From Sialis fuliginosa (Eukaryota > Arthropoda > Insecta > Megaloptera > Sialidae), in contig OY540812.1 in assembly GCA_961205875.1 (NCBI GenBank), positions 15,624,001 through 15,688,000 on the forward strand: DNA of 64,000 nucleotides. Reading direction: 5' to 3'. The notes beneath the pieces were generated by a model. It was not told the DNA's origin. It saw only the letters and a program-made list of their open reading frames with translations, and did no database searches. A program made the position numbers and the translations under genes. Every line of letters begins with the position of its first letter. Position 1 is the stretch's first letter. Shown here piece after piece: positions 10,654 to 19,602 of this stretch.

Positions 10654-11203
10654 TGTAACAAATAATGCTAACCGTATAAAATAAAATATTTATTAGGCTT
10701 ATGCAAGTACATACCAATATACGATATCAATACAAAAATAAATTCAAGATAAAAAATTCAAAAAAAAAACGGAACTACATATACAAATACAATAAAAAAT
10801 AACACACCCAAAAAATGAATTAATAATTTGGAAAATAACAAAATATGAACACAAAAAACTTATTAACTGCACTGACAAAAAATACACTAGTTAATTTAAT
10901 ATATACAAAGAACTAACAATTGATTACAGCACAATCACATTCACGACGAGGTGTGAGGAAATAGTGAAACATAGGATCCTCGCTTTTTCGTCGCTTCCCT
11001 TAGGAACAAAATGCGTATTGCTATACTGTTAATAATCACTGACTGAATCTCGTCAGCGCACTGCCATCGGTTCTCTATCCACAAGTTTAGAATTATGAAT
11101 AATCATCTCTTTCGTAACCCAGAGCGATAACACCATCAAGTTACGGCGTAACAAGTAAATTTTAATTAATTTATTTGTTATGGCTATATAGAAGAGTGTT
11201 ACA
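10654..11203 (-). repeat. 3' LTR of the gypsy element
   Basis: 550 bp, bounded by TGTAACA and TGTTACA on the plus strand. Comparison by eye with 15427-15976 shows the same length and no difference, including the A10 run. On the minus strand, AATAAA (plus 10689-10694) lies near the LTR 3' end and is the likely polyadenylation signal. Confidence 0.95.
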
Positions 11204-11216
11204 TCCTCCCCCCCTT
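11204..11216 (-). other. polypurine tract of the gypsy element
   Basis: On the minus strand, AAGGGGGGGAGGA runs directly into the TGTAACA start of the 3' LTR. This is the usual primer for plus-strand DNA synthesis. It overlaps the pol stop codon TAA (11215-11217), so there is no spacer and no room for an env gene. Confidence 0.9.
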
Positions 11217-14200
11217 AGACGGGAAGCTCTGGGTTCCTGGGATAATATTCACGCAATTGATCTATATGAGCACGTGATCGTTCAACACCTCCATCTAAAG
11301 GTTCTAGCAACACGTTTCCCGTGTTTACGAACTCGGCGATTCGCATGGGTGGCGACCATCTCCAGCGGAATTTAGAGCCTTCTGTGTTCCCAGGTGTAGG
11401 ATGTACCTTTTTCAATACCAACTGCCCCACCACAAATGGATTCTGGCGGCGACCCTTATTGTAGAGGCGCTCCATATGATGGCGGGCTTTAGTTATGGCA
11501 TCTCTTACTTCTTCCCGGGTAGGTCTAGTATCCTGGCTGGTGATTTGGTTGAGATTCCATTTGTTCAACAACGCGTGTGGCAGTTCGCGACCTAAAAACA
11601 GCATAGCGGGGGAGTGCTTGGTAGTTTCGCTCTGCGCTGAATTATGGGACAACGCGACGTAGGGTACCTTAATATCCCACTGCCTATAACTATTTCCTAG
11701 TTGATTCAGTAAAATAGTTAAGGTAGCCTTCATGTCCCTGTGCACTCTCTCAACTTGATTTCCCTGCGGTCTATATGACGAAGTCGTCACGTGTTTAATC
11801 CCCCATGCTACACACATCTGCTTGAATCTTTGGGATACAAAACACTTCGCGTTGTCAGTAACTATAACTTCAGGTGGACCATATCTGGACCACACGCTAG
11901 GAATCAATTTTCCGACAGTCGCCTCTGCAGTAGCCCTACGAAGTGGTATCAGTTCTACCCACTTAGTGTACGCATCCACCAAGGTGAGAACATAGCAATT
12001 ACCTCCGCTGGATCTTGTTAGCGGACCGACATGATCGATGTACACTCTCTGCCAAGGCCGCTGTGGAGACTCCGAGTGCATTAACCCAGCTGGGGCTTGA
12101 TTTAGAGGTTTAGCTCTTTGACACTCTACACAGGAGCGAACATAAGCACTAACCTCTTTGAAGAGACCTGGCCACCAAAAGGTCTGGGCGATTCGTCGGT
12201 AGGTTTTTGTTACTCCTTGGTGTCCAGACGTTTCCGCATCGTGAAAGTAAAAGAGTATCATGCGACGTAGATTTGGAGGAACAACTGCTCTCTTAAGTCG
12301 ATGTTTCCCAACAGTTCGCATCAGCAACCCCTGTCCGTTAACGTACCCTTTCACATCTTCGCCGGCGTTGAGTCGGTCTAAGATGAGGCGTGTCTCTGGA
12401 CAAGTGTGCTGATACTCCCTGAGGTTCACAAAGGACTCGGGGACCGTTTGCAAAACGTTGCATTCCTCCGTCTGTGTTGTCTCTTCAGGGTACGGGAGCC
12501 GACTGAGACAATCTGCCACTGGGTTGTTACATCCTCTGATATGTTCAACGGTAAACTGGTATCGTGATAACTTGAGGACCCACCTTCCGATTTTACCCAA
12601 CTGTTTTGGATGCTGAAACATCCAGGTAATCGCAGAGTTGTCAGTTTGTAGGGTGAAAGGCTGAGTCTCCAGATAAGCTGAAAACTTTTCTATGGCCCAC
12701 ACCGCCGCAAGAGCTTCCTTTTCATAAGTAGGGTAGTTTAATTCGGCCTTATTCAATTTGCGACTAGCGTATTGAATTGGTCGCAGCTCTTCATTCACCT
12801 TTTGCAATAATACAGCTCCGAGGGCAACGTCAGATGCATCCGTTTGTAGCACAAATGGTTTACCGAAGTCTGGATACGCCAGAACTGATGGACTTATCAA
12901 TAATACCTTCAGTTTTTCCACGGCCTCTATTTCTGTTGTACCCATTGTAAATCGTGCATGTTTCTTCTTCAGTGCATGAAGAGGAGCGGCGATTTTGGCG
13001 TACTCTGGGATGAAACGTGAAAAGTACCCTACCATGCCAAGGAAGCGTTCTACTTGTTTCAGCGTTCTAGGTATAGGATACTCGCGGATCACCTCTGCCT
13101 TCGTAGGATCTATATGAATTCCTTCGCTAGATAAGACGTGTCCTAGAAACTGAATCCTGCTCTTACACAGCTTGATCTTCTGCGGGTTTACGGTAAATCC
13201 TACCTTTCGAAGCCTTAAAAAGACTTCTCGCAAATGCTGCAGGTGTGAAGAGATGTTATCACTATAGACCAAGATATCATCAAAATAAGGATAGACGTAC
13301 TTATAGCGTAGATCCGAAAAGATTGAGAAGATGATCCTATTCAATGCCTGCGGTGAAACACATAGTCCGAATGGCGTGAACTTAAACTGGTAAGAGCCGT
13401 TTGGTACCAGAAAGGTAGTGTAACCTTTGGATTCTTCGCTTAAAGGTATCTGGTAGAATGCAGAATTTAGATCGATTACCGAAAATATCGATGCACCCTT
13501 GATTGTTTGAAAAACCGAATCGACACATGGCGTCGGGAACGAGTCATAGATTATCTTCTTGTTAAGTTCCCTATAATCTACACAGAGCCTTCTGCTACCA
13601 TCTTTTTTAGGAATTAAAAACGCGGGAGCACCGTATGGTGATTTGGATGGCTCGATCACCCCTTTTTCAAGAAGACCTTTTATGTGACTGCTCATCTCTT
13701 CGGCTTTTGGTGGGGTCAATGGATAGGGTGGCCTTCTCACTGGCACTTGGTCCTTCAGCAATATTTGGTATGTGTAGTCCGTCGTACATCCGATATTTAT
13801 CGACACGACATCTTTAAATTCATGCAGCAGCGAATTCCGTTCTTGTTGCTCTTTGACGTTTAAATGATGATCTTCCTCTGGATAAGAAAACAAACACGAG
13901 TGAGTCTTCATTAATTCTTCTGGTATCAGAGGTATCTGTACATTACGGTTGAACAAGAACGACAGCGTTTGGTTGTTCAAATTCAAGGATGCTTGAGCTG
14001 AGCATAGGAAATCCACTCCCAAAATCATTTCTGCAGCTAAACGCGACGCCACAAGGAAGGTTCTTGTCCAGTAGTACTTTCCAATATTCATCTTGAGGTT
14101 GACCTTTTCATGAATGTTGATTAAGGTCCCATCCGCTATTCGAGTAGAAATGTGACAGGTTTGCGTCTTGAACTTCCTAAGCTTGGCAAGTGTACCGGCA

Positions 14201-14361
14201 GCAATAAATGACGTGGTAGAACCAGTATCGACCAAGGCAGCAATCTTTGTTTTATTGATGTAAACGTAAATGAATGGAGGGCGATAACGGTGGACGTTTA
14301 TCTCCCTCGAATTATTTAGTTTTTTGAAGACGACGCTTGTACCGTCTTCGTGGCCAGACAC
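11215..14361 (-). CDS. pol: gypsy Pol: protease, reverse transcriptase, RNase H, integrase
   Basis: An uninterrupted frame of about 1048 residues that makes the enzymes for copying the element's RNA and integrating the DNA. Protease DTGS is at residues 45-48. RT has the D297 region (SVIDLNSAF) and YFDD at 359-362. RNase H has LQTDASDVALGA near 506 and LQTDNSAI near 571. Integrase has the zinc-binding set H707, H714, C744, C747, then catalytic D776, D836 and E871, and a C-terminal GPY/F-like stretch (FRWRWSPPMRIAEF). The frame opens with GTG, not ATG, and overlaps the end of gag by 46 bases in the -1 frame, so it is most likely made as a Gag-Pol fusion by ribosomal frameshift. No chromodomain is visible. 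All catalytic residues are present. Confidence 0.96.
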   Translation of the reverse strand: MSGHEDGTSVVFKKLNNSREINVHRYRPPFIYVYINKTKIAALVDTGSTTSFIAAGTLAKLRKFKTQTCHISTRIADGTLINIHEKVNLKMNIGKYYWTRTFLVASRLAAEMILGVDFLCSAQASLNLNNQTLSFLFNRNVQIPLIPEELMKTHSCLFSYPEEDHHLNVKEQQERNSLLHEFKDVVSINIGCTTDYTYQILLKDQVPVRRPPYPLTPPKAEEMSSHIKGLLEKGVIEPSKSPYGAPAFLIPKKDGSRRLCVDYRELNKKIIYDSFPTPCVDSVFQTIKGASIFSVIDLNSAFYQIPLSEESKGYTTFLVPNGSYQFKFTPFGLCVSPQALNRIIFSIFSDLRYKYVYPYFDDILVYSDNISSHLQHLREVFLRLRKVGFTVNPQKIKLCKSRIQFLGHVLSSEGIHIDPTKAEVIREYPIPRTLKQVERFLGMVGYFSRFIPEYAKIAAPLHALKKKHARFTMGTTEIEAVEKLKVLLISPSVLAYPDFGKPFVLQTDASDVALGAVLLQKVNEELRPIQYASRKLNKAELNYPTYEKEALAAVWAIEKFSAYLETQPFTLQTDNSAITWMFQHPKQLGKIGRWVLKLSRYQFTVEHIRGCNNPVADCLSRLPYPEETTQTEECNVLQTVPESFVNLREYQHTCPETRLILDRLNAGEDVKGYVNGQGLLMRTVGKHRLKRAVVPPNLRRMILFYFHDAETSGHQGVTKTYRRIAQTFWWPGLFKEVSAYVRSCVECQRAKPLNQAPAGLMHSESPQRPWQRVYIDHVGPLTRSSGGNCYVLTLVDAYTKWVELIPLRRATAEATVGKLIPSVWSRYGPPEVIVTDNAKCFVSQRFKQMCVAWGIKHVTTSSYRPQGNQVERVHRDMKATLTILLNQLGNSYRQWDIKVPYVALSHNSAQSETTKHSPAMLFLGRELPHALLNKWNLNQITSQDTRPTREEVRDAITKARHHMERLYNKGRRQNPFVVGQLVLKKVHPTPGNTEGSKFRWRWSPPMRIAEFVNTGNVLLEPLDGGVERSRAHIDQLREYYPRNPELPV
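14316..14325 (-). promoter_or_regulatory. -1 ribosomal frameshift site at gag/pol junction
   Basis: On the minus strand the gag frame ends TCA AAA AAC TAA. A AAA AAC (plus 14319-14325) is a canonical X XXY YYZ slippery heptamer in the right phase, and the gag stop follows at once. A one-base backward slip enters the open pol frame. The frame arithmetic (gag codons at phase 2, pol at phase 0, minus strand) confirms a -1 shift. I did not fold the downstream RNA to test for a stimulating structure. Confidence 0.88.
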
Positions 14362-15278
14362 TTTCTATCTGCATTGGTAGATTGTCGCAGATTAGATGAA
14401 GCTGAGTTATCGGTACGTGCGGCTGCTGTTTCCTGCTCGGCGGCATACATTATTTTTCGTCGCTTTGCGGCTTGCACTTGTTGACCTAGTGCATGCAGTT
14501 CATTGAAGTTGCCGGGTGGTTGATGAAATCGCATTAAGCTAAAGGTTTCATCGTTAACGTGGTTAAAAATAATGCTGCATATACTAATTTCAGATGTATT
14601 TAATTGAAGTGCCTTTTCTTTTTGAATAACGTCATACGTGAACTCTCTGAAATCTTCGTTTTGACGTTGCCATCGATAAATGAATTCCGATTTCAAAGCT
14701 TCGATATCTAACTCTGTCATTAACTCACGAAGCATGGCAGTTTTGAGTTGCGGCCACGTACGATATCGACGGGCGTTACCACCCCACCACTTTGCTAGGT
14801 AATCTTCACATTTGCTCGACAAACGAAAAACCAAATTTCCAGGAGTGATACATTGAAGGTCGTCTACAGCATCAACGGCTTCAATGAAAAGAAGTGTTTG
14901 CATTGGATCCAATCCGTTGATTATTGGAACCCGGTCGAACATGGATGTGCAATTTTGTTCTTCACTGTTGATTCGCTCGATTCGCTGACTGGTTAATGAA
15001 GACACAAGCCGATTAATCGATTGTGTAAGCTCGACTTGATACGCTGCAAGGCCAGTCAGCGCGTAGGCGGTGTCTTCTGGTGATATACTTCGCCCTTCGG
15101 TCTGCGTAGCGGTTCGATCTGGCGGCGAATTCGCTTCTCTACCAGCGTCTTCATTATTATTGTCAACTTGCTGATGAATAGGAGGTGTGCTATTCTCTGT
15201 CAAATATCTCGAAGACGGTGGCCCTCTAGCTCGGCGATCTTCAGCCGTTAGTCTTGGAGGAGAATTGGGAATAGACAT
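14316..15278 (-). CDS. gag: gypsy Gag protein
   Basis: 320 residues starting at ATG 15278, the first ATG after the primer binding site. It would form the virus-like particle that packages the element RNA. The N-terminal 65 residues are polar and disordered (SPPRL, NNNEDAGREANSPPD). Residues about 150-250 (FRLSSKCEDYLAKWWGGNA, TWPQLKTAMLRELM, FREFTYDVIQKEKAL) look like the alpha-helical retrotransposon Gag core. A basic AAKRRK patch is at 270-275. There is no CCHC zinc knuckle, which many gypsy Gags have, so RNA binding may rely on the basic tail. It ends in the slippery site and TAA at 14316-14318, overlapping pol. Confidence 0.92.
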   Translation of the reverse strand: MSIPNSPPRLTAEDRRARGPPSSRYLTENSTPPIHQQVDNNNEDAGREANSPPDRTATQTEGRSISPEDTAYALTGLAAYQVELTQSINRLVSSLTSQRIERINSEEQNCTSMFDRVPIINGLDPMQTLLFIEAVDAVDDLQCITPGNLVFRLSSKCEDYLAKWWGGNARRYRTWPQLKTAMLRELMTELDIEALKSEFIYRWQRQNEDFREFTYDVIQKEKALQLNTSEISICSIIFNHVNDETFSLMRFHQPPGNFNELHALGQQVQAAKRRKIMYAAEQETAAARTDNSASSNLRQSTNADRKCLATKTVQASSSKN

Positions 15279-15407
15279 GGTAAAATAATGGAAGTAGGAA
15301 TGATAAACAATTATGATACAGGATCGTCGTGACTGTATAATTTAGAATAACGCGATAATTAATATGACTATAATAAACCGAATTACTAAGTTAGCATTGC
15401 ATAATAG

Positions 15408-15425
15408 ATCCCGGTTGAGCCCCCA
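15408..15425 (-). other. primer binding site, tRNA-Pro type
   Basis: On the minus strand, after the 5' LTR and a 1-base spacer, the sequence is TGGGGGCTCAACCGGGAT. Its complement would be a tRNA 3' end with CCA, a C discriminator base, acceptor strand UUGAGCC and T-stem CCCGG. The C73 and the CCCGG stem fit eukaryotic tRNA-Pro. The acceptor differs from the common ACGAGCC form, so the exact isoacceptor is uncertain. Confidence 0.75.
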
Positions 15426-15426
15426 T

Positions 15427-15976
15427 TGTAACAAATAATGCTAACCGTATAAAATAAAATATTTATTAGGCTTATGCAAGTACATACCAATATACGATAT
15501 CAATACAAAAATAAATTCAAGATAAAAAATTCAAAAAAAAAACGGAACTACATATACAAATACAATAAAAAATAACACACCCAAAAAATGAATTAATAAT
15601 TTGGAAAATAACAAAATATGAACACAAAAAACTTATTAACTGCACTGACAAAAAATACACTAGTTAATTTAATATATACAAAGAACTAACAATTGATTAC
15701 AGCACAATCACATTCACGACGAGGTGTGAGGAAATAGTGAAACATAGGATCCTCGCTTTTTCGTCGCTTCCCTTAGGAACAAAATGCGTATTGCTATACT
15801 GTTAATAATCACTGACTGAATCTCGTCAGCGCACTGCCATCGGTTCTCTATCCACAAGTTTAGAATTATGAATAATCATCTCTTTCGTAACCCAGAGCGA
15901 TAACACCATCAAGTTACGGCGTAACAAGTAAATTTTAATTAATTTATTTGTTATGGCTATATAGAAGAGTGTTACA
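15427..15976 (-). repeat. 5' LTR of the gypsy element
   Basis: Same 550 bp as 10654-11203, with TGTAACA/TGTTACA ends. It is the promoter-bearing copy for the minus-strand transcript. Confidence 0.95.
15644..15678 (-). promoter_or_regulatory. LTR core promoter: TATA box and TCAGT initiator
   Basis: On the minus strand, TATATATT (plus 15671-15678) is followed by TCAGT (plus 15644-15648), the arthropod initiator consensus. The first T of the TATA box is 32 bases before the initiator A, the normal spacing. This would set the start of the R region near 15646. The same pair occurs in the 3' LTR at 10871-10905. Confidence 0.65.
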
Positions 15977-15980
15977 ATGT

Positions 15981-16840
15981 GACGTTATGTAACACATAGC
16001 ACATATGTTATGATCCATTATCAATTTGGACAGGGAATCGCGCATCATAAATTAACGTGTGTTTAATTTGTCTGTACCGTGTCTTCATGACAAACAGCCT
16101 TCCAATGTTCTAGTAATAATAACCACGATCGTGGTTAATACGTGCATTGAACCTTATTGTTTTCATTAGAATGAAGGTAGTTTCTGCCACAAATCAATGC
16201 AATGCCGTCTATCTATTGCGCGAGATAATTAATTATTACCATTGAAAGAGCTTAAGTTAAAACAATGAGTATTTATACGAATATAAGCTTTAGATACAGA
16301 CTGTAATGAAAAACATAGTGTTTAAAGATATATCAGAAAATTATCTTAACAACAGAATAAATAAATAAAAATAGTTGCAATTTCATGATAAAAAATGGGT
16401 GTGATTATGTCGGGATGCACAGTCGAGGGATTGACGTGGTAATGGGGTTAAATAAAACTCAGACGCATGGATTTATGCATCTTTAAAAAAATGTTGTTAC
16501 ACAGAAACGTTTGAATTTTTTGTAAAATAGATACAAAATGTTTCCGTAAACTTAATATAAATAGGTAAATATATAACTAGTATTGTATATTATAGTCCTT
16601 TTTTCTTTTTTTAAATTAAAAAAAAAATTTGTTTTGTTTTATTCATGTCAAAAATAATTTTATTACAATAAAAGAATGCATTTTGTTAGATATAATTATT
16701 ACCAATTATTACGTATACCTATCTATATTAATATTCGTGGGTGTATGAGAGATTGTAAATTTAATCCTACTTGAATAGCTTTGCAATTTGCTAATATTCG
16801 TATTATAGTTATTGCTTAGTGAAGTATTTGACTTTACTAC
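15981..16840. other. AT-rich DNA, no gene seen
   Basis: Host flank of the gypsy insertion. No coding frame or repeat structure recognised. Confidence 0.55.
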
Positions 16841-17450
16841 TTTATTTAATGTCTTTGTCAATTTTATAGACTCTAAAAAATATGTCCTGCAAAGGAAATT
16901 TTAAATAAAAAGTTATAGCGTTTTGTATACGGCAGAATTGACACTGCGGTGGCGCGCATCGGACAATATTTAGCCTAAACTTTAAACGCGTTTTTCTCGA
17001 AACTACTTTTTTCAAAGTGGTTAACATAATATCTCAAATTCTATCTGACCGATTGACTTGAAATTTAGTGTGTACCTTCAATATATGTTGTTTTATGGTC
17101 CCTGATTCGGAAATTGCTAAATTGTTATTATTACTATTTCTTTATAAAAAACTTAAAAAATTACAAAATTTTTTTCAGACAGCCACCATTTTATGTTTTT
17201 TTTCGTTCTTTTTGATATCTGCCATAAAGACATCCTTCCTTTATTAAAACTTTTATTTTATGTTTCAGACATACTTTGGAATTATGTCAACCACAACGTA
17301 ACTTTTTTTATGACCTTATATAGAATTTTCAATTTTTCTATACAATTTTTTTTTAAATAAATTCTTGAAATTTTAGTAAATAAAATAGTAAAAAAGTGTA
17401 TTAAAAATATTTTTTGTTTTTTTTTTTTATTCAGCCATAAAAAATGCCTG
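16841..17450. repeat. probable dispersed repeat fragment
   Basis: The section has the composition and wording of degenerate insect repeats (AACGCGTTTTTCTCGAAACT, TGACTTGAAATTTAGTGTGT, CAGACAGCCACCATTTTATG). It has no second copy in this window and no visible ends. The 61-residue open frame at 16842-17027 inside it has no recognisable content. Confidence 0.3.
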
Positions 17451-17689
17451 AAACTTACTTTCCTAGACTATAATACCCTCTTAATTGAAGCAAGTAGACT
17501 TACATACATTAAATTAACTTGTGACTAATAATTATGTATAAATAGTTAAAAAAAAACTCCCAATTTTCATTGGCTCAATACATTACGAATTTAAAATATA
17601 AAAATACTCGACATATTCAGAGTTAACGCATGTATGTTTTAGGTAGGTATATTATTATATACCACACGAGATAATTAAGCATGTCCACT

Positions 17690-17890
17690 CAGTACATGAA
17701 CACACAGTCTCGGTAAATTAGCGGCGTTATGGTTGTTGCAATTGGAAATAATCTCTCAATAATTCTAATTTCGAAACCGAGCCAGGATTATGCAGGATTG
17801 TGTCGGCGAGCCGCCCACCAGAACAATGTGAAACCTAAACATTTGTGTCGGCCGATACATTCGTTATATTATGTTAAATAAACCGCACAA
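17690..17890. other. mixed-composition island
   Basis: About 200 bases clearly richer in G+C than the flanks, with GGCGAGCCGCCCACCAG, GTGTCGGCCGATAC and AT-rich homeodomain-like cores (CAATAATTCTAATTTC). It has no long open frame and no repeat partner. It could be a conserved regulatory element; this is inference. Confidence 0.3.
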
Positions 17891-19600
17891 TCTGCGCGGA
17901 CAGTTTTTTAAATTGATGTAGGTATATATAGACATTTTCGAAAATGAGTTCAATTAATTGATTTCTTTGTTCATAAAAAAATGTAAATTGGATGATTTGA
18001 ACTTTTTTTTAACCGACCTTTTATTTTTTGTATAATGCATTATTTAAAAATTCAATTCGCGTTTTTGAATTCATAATTTACTTATTACAAAAAATACTGA
18101 TGAACTACATATAGTTATATCACATATTTATGTACAACATGTATGACTAATTATTTGGTGATAATGAATACAACATAACTAATCCATATATTGATAAAAA
18201 AAGATGCTTTTCTCAAAATGACCACTAAATTTGTTAGTAGATATATATTTGATATACTTTAGCAAAAAAAGATAAATACATAAACAAATCTAATAAAAAT
18301 TCATTGAATTAACCGAATTCTTCGTAACGATAAGAATAATCTGTAATGAATAATTGATTGCTTAGGATTCGTATTATTATTCCATTGGTCTATTAAAAAA
18401 ACATCTGCCAAGTGCTGGCTCAATGTTTCCTCGTGGTAAATTCTGCAAAGCGAGATACATATATGTATATCTTTGTAAGAGAATATTTTATTACAAAAGT
18501 TGTAATGAATTTTTTCATAGAAAATTGAATGGTATACAGAAAAGATTCTACTCTACTCAACTAACCAACTTTAACTAAAATCCGTTTAGTGCTTCATCAG
18601 TTGTGTGTAACGAGGATTTAGGGGGTTGGGGGGGGGGGGGGAGAGAAAGACATACAAACAACGTAACGAAACGAGTTTGTTTTGACCTGAAACGGAAAGA
18701 TCAAGTGGAAATTTTGTAATCGGAGACCAATTTGTCTGCTTACAGAAATCATATAGCTATCTTATCATTTGGATACAGCGAAGAAGCAATAAAAACAGTA
18801 TAAATTTTATGTACATTTTTGTACAAAAATACATTTTCTCTTACAAGAAGAAACATATTATATCCTTAATATATATATAGCTCAACGTCTGTCTGTCTGT
18901 CGAGATTCCTTTATCCCATTTACGTTTATTTTTAATTCATAGATATGTTCTCTGGCCAGGTTATAGGATATATTTTGTTACGTTAGGTATAAGGAATAAG
19001 CAGTGACGATAATAGTAAATCAAGTCGGAAAAAAGTTTGCCGCCACCACGCATAAAGCTGCTTAAACCGTTAAATATTGAACAAAATAATATAGTAAAGA
19101 ATTGTGCAGAATCAAAAGATCTAAAATAAAGTTCGCGATACCATATATCTAACTTTTATATTTTAGCTACAGTGACTGTTTTTATGTTACAAAGAAAATT
19201 TAAAATGTTTGGGTTCTGTTTACGAGCATTTATGACCCGCAAAGCATTAGTCTTTATCGAAATAAATTATTTCATCGTCATAAATACTTAATGTAGATAT
19301 AATGTGCCCTTTACAGCATCCAATTTGCTCTTTTAGTTTAGGAAATAACATTAAATAAGTTATATACGGTAAAATATTATTAATTAATAACGCGCGTACT
19401 AAAGAACAAGTGCCGCGTCGAAGCATCTCGGCTGCCATTCGGACACCCTCTGCTCGACTGTTGTCTTTTAACAGTCAATTATTTATTTTGTTTTTAATAA
19501 TTAACTTTTAAATTTAAACAGAACAAAAATTATTTGTACTTTTTGTTCTGATTCGTTTTTGTTAGATAAAGGTTAGGTTAGTGTTTGTACTTAATTCAAC
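17891..19600. other. AT-rich DNA with one poly-G tract
   Basis: No gene recognised. G5-TT-G14 at 18621-18641 could form a G-quadruplex. Near 18880 GTCTGTCTGTCTGT is a short tetranucleotide run. Confidence 0.5.
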
Positions 19601-19602
19601 TA

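Larger units (their letters stand above)
10654..15976 (-). mobile_element. complete Ty3/gypsy LTR retrotransposon
   Basis: It is 5323 bp on the minus strand, with 550-bp LTRs at both ends, TGTAACA...TGTTACA termini and a 4-bp target duplication ATGT (10650-10653 and 15977-15980). The order 5'-LTR, PBS, gag, pol (protease, RT, RNase H, integrase), polypurine tract, 3'-LTR is complete. Integrase after RT/RNase H places it in Ty3/gypsy (Metaviridae-type), not copia. There is no env-like frame between pol and the 3' LTR. The LTRs look identical, and gag and pol are uninterrupted, so the insertion is recent and possibly still competent. Confidence 0.97.

Noticed and set aside
11175-13817. Several plus-strand frames of 60-76 codons inside the gypsy pol region
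   Set aside because: They lie antisense to an intact pol frame and have no domain content of their own.
18621-18641. Poly-G tract as a functional G-quadruplex
   Set aside because: The tract is a simple G5-TT-G14 run; nothing around it suggests a regulatory role.
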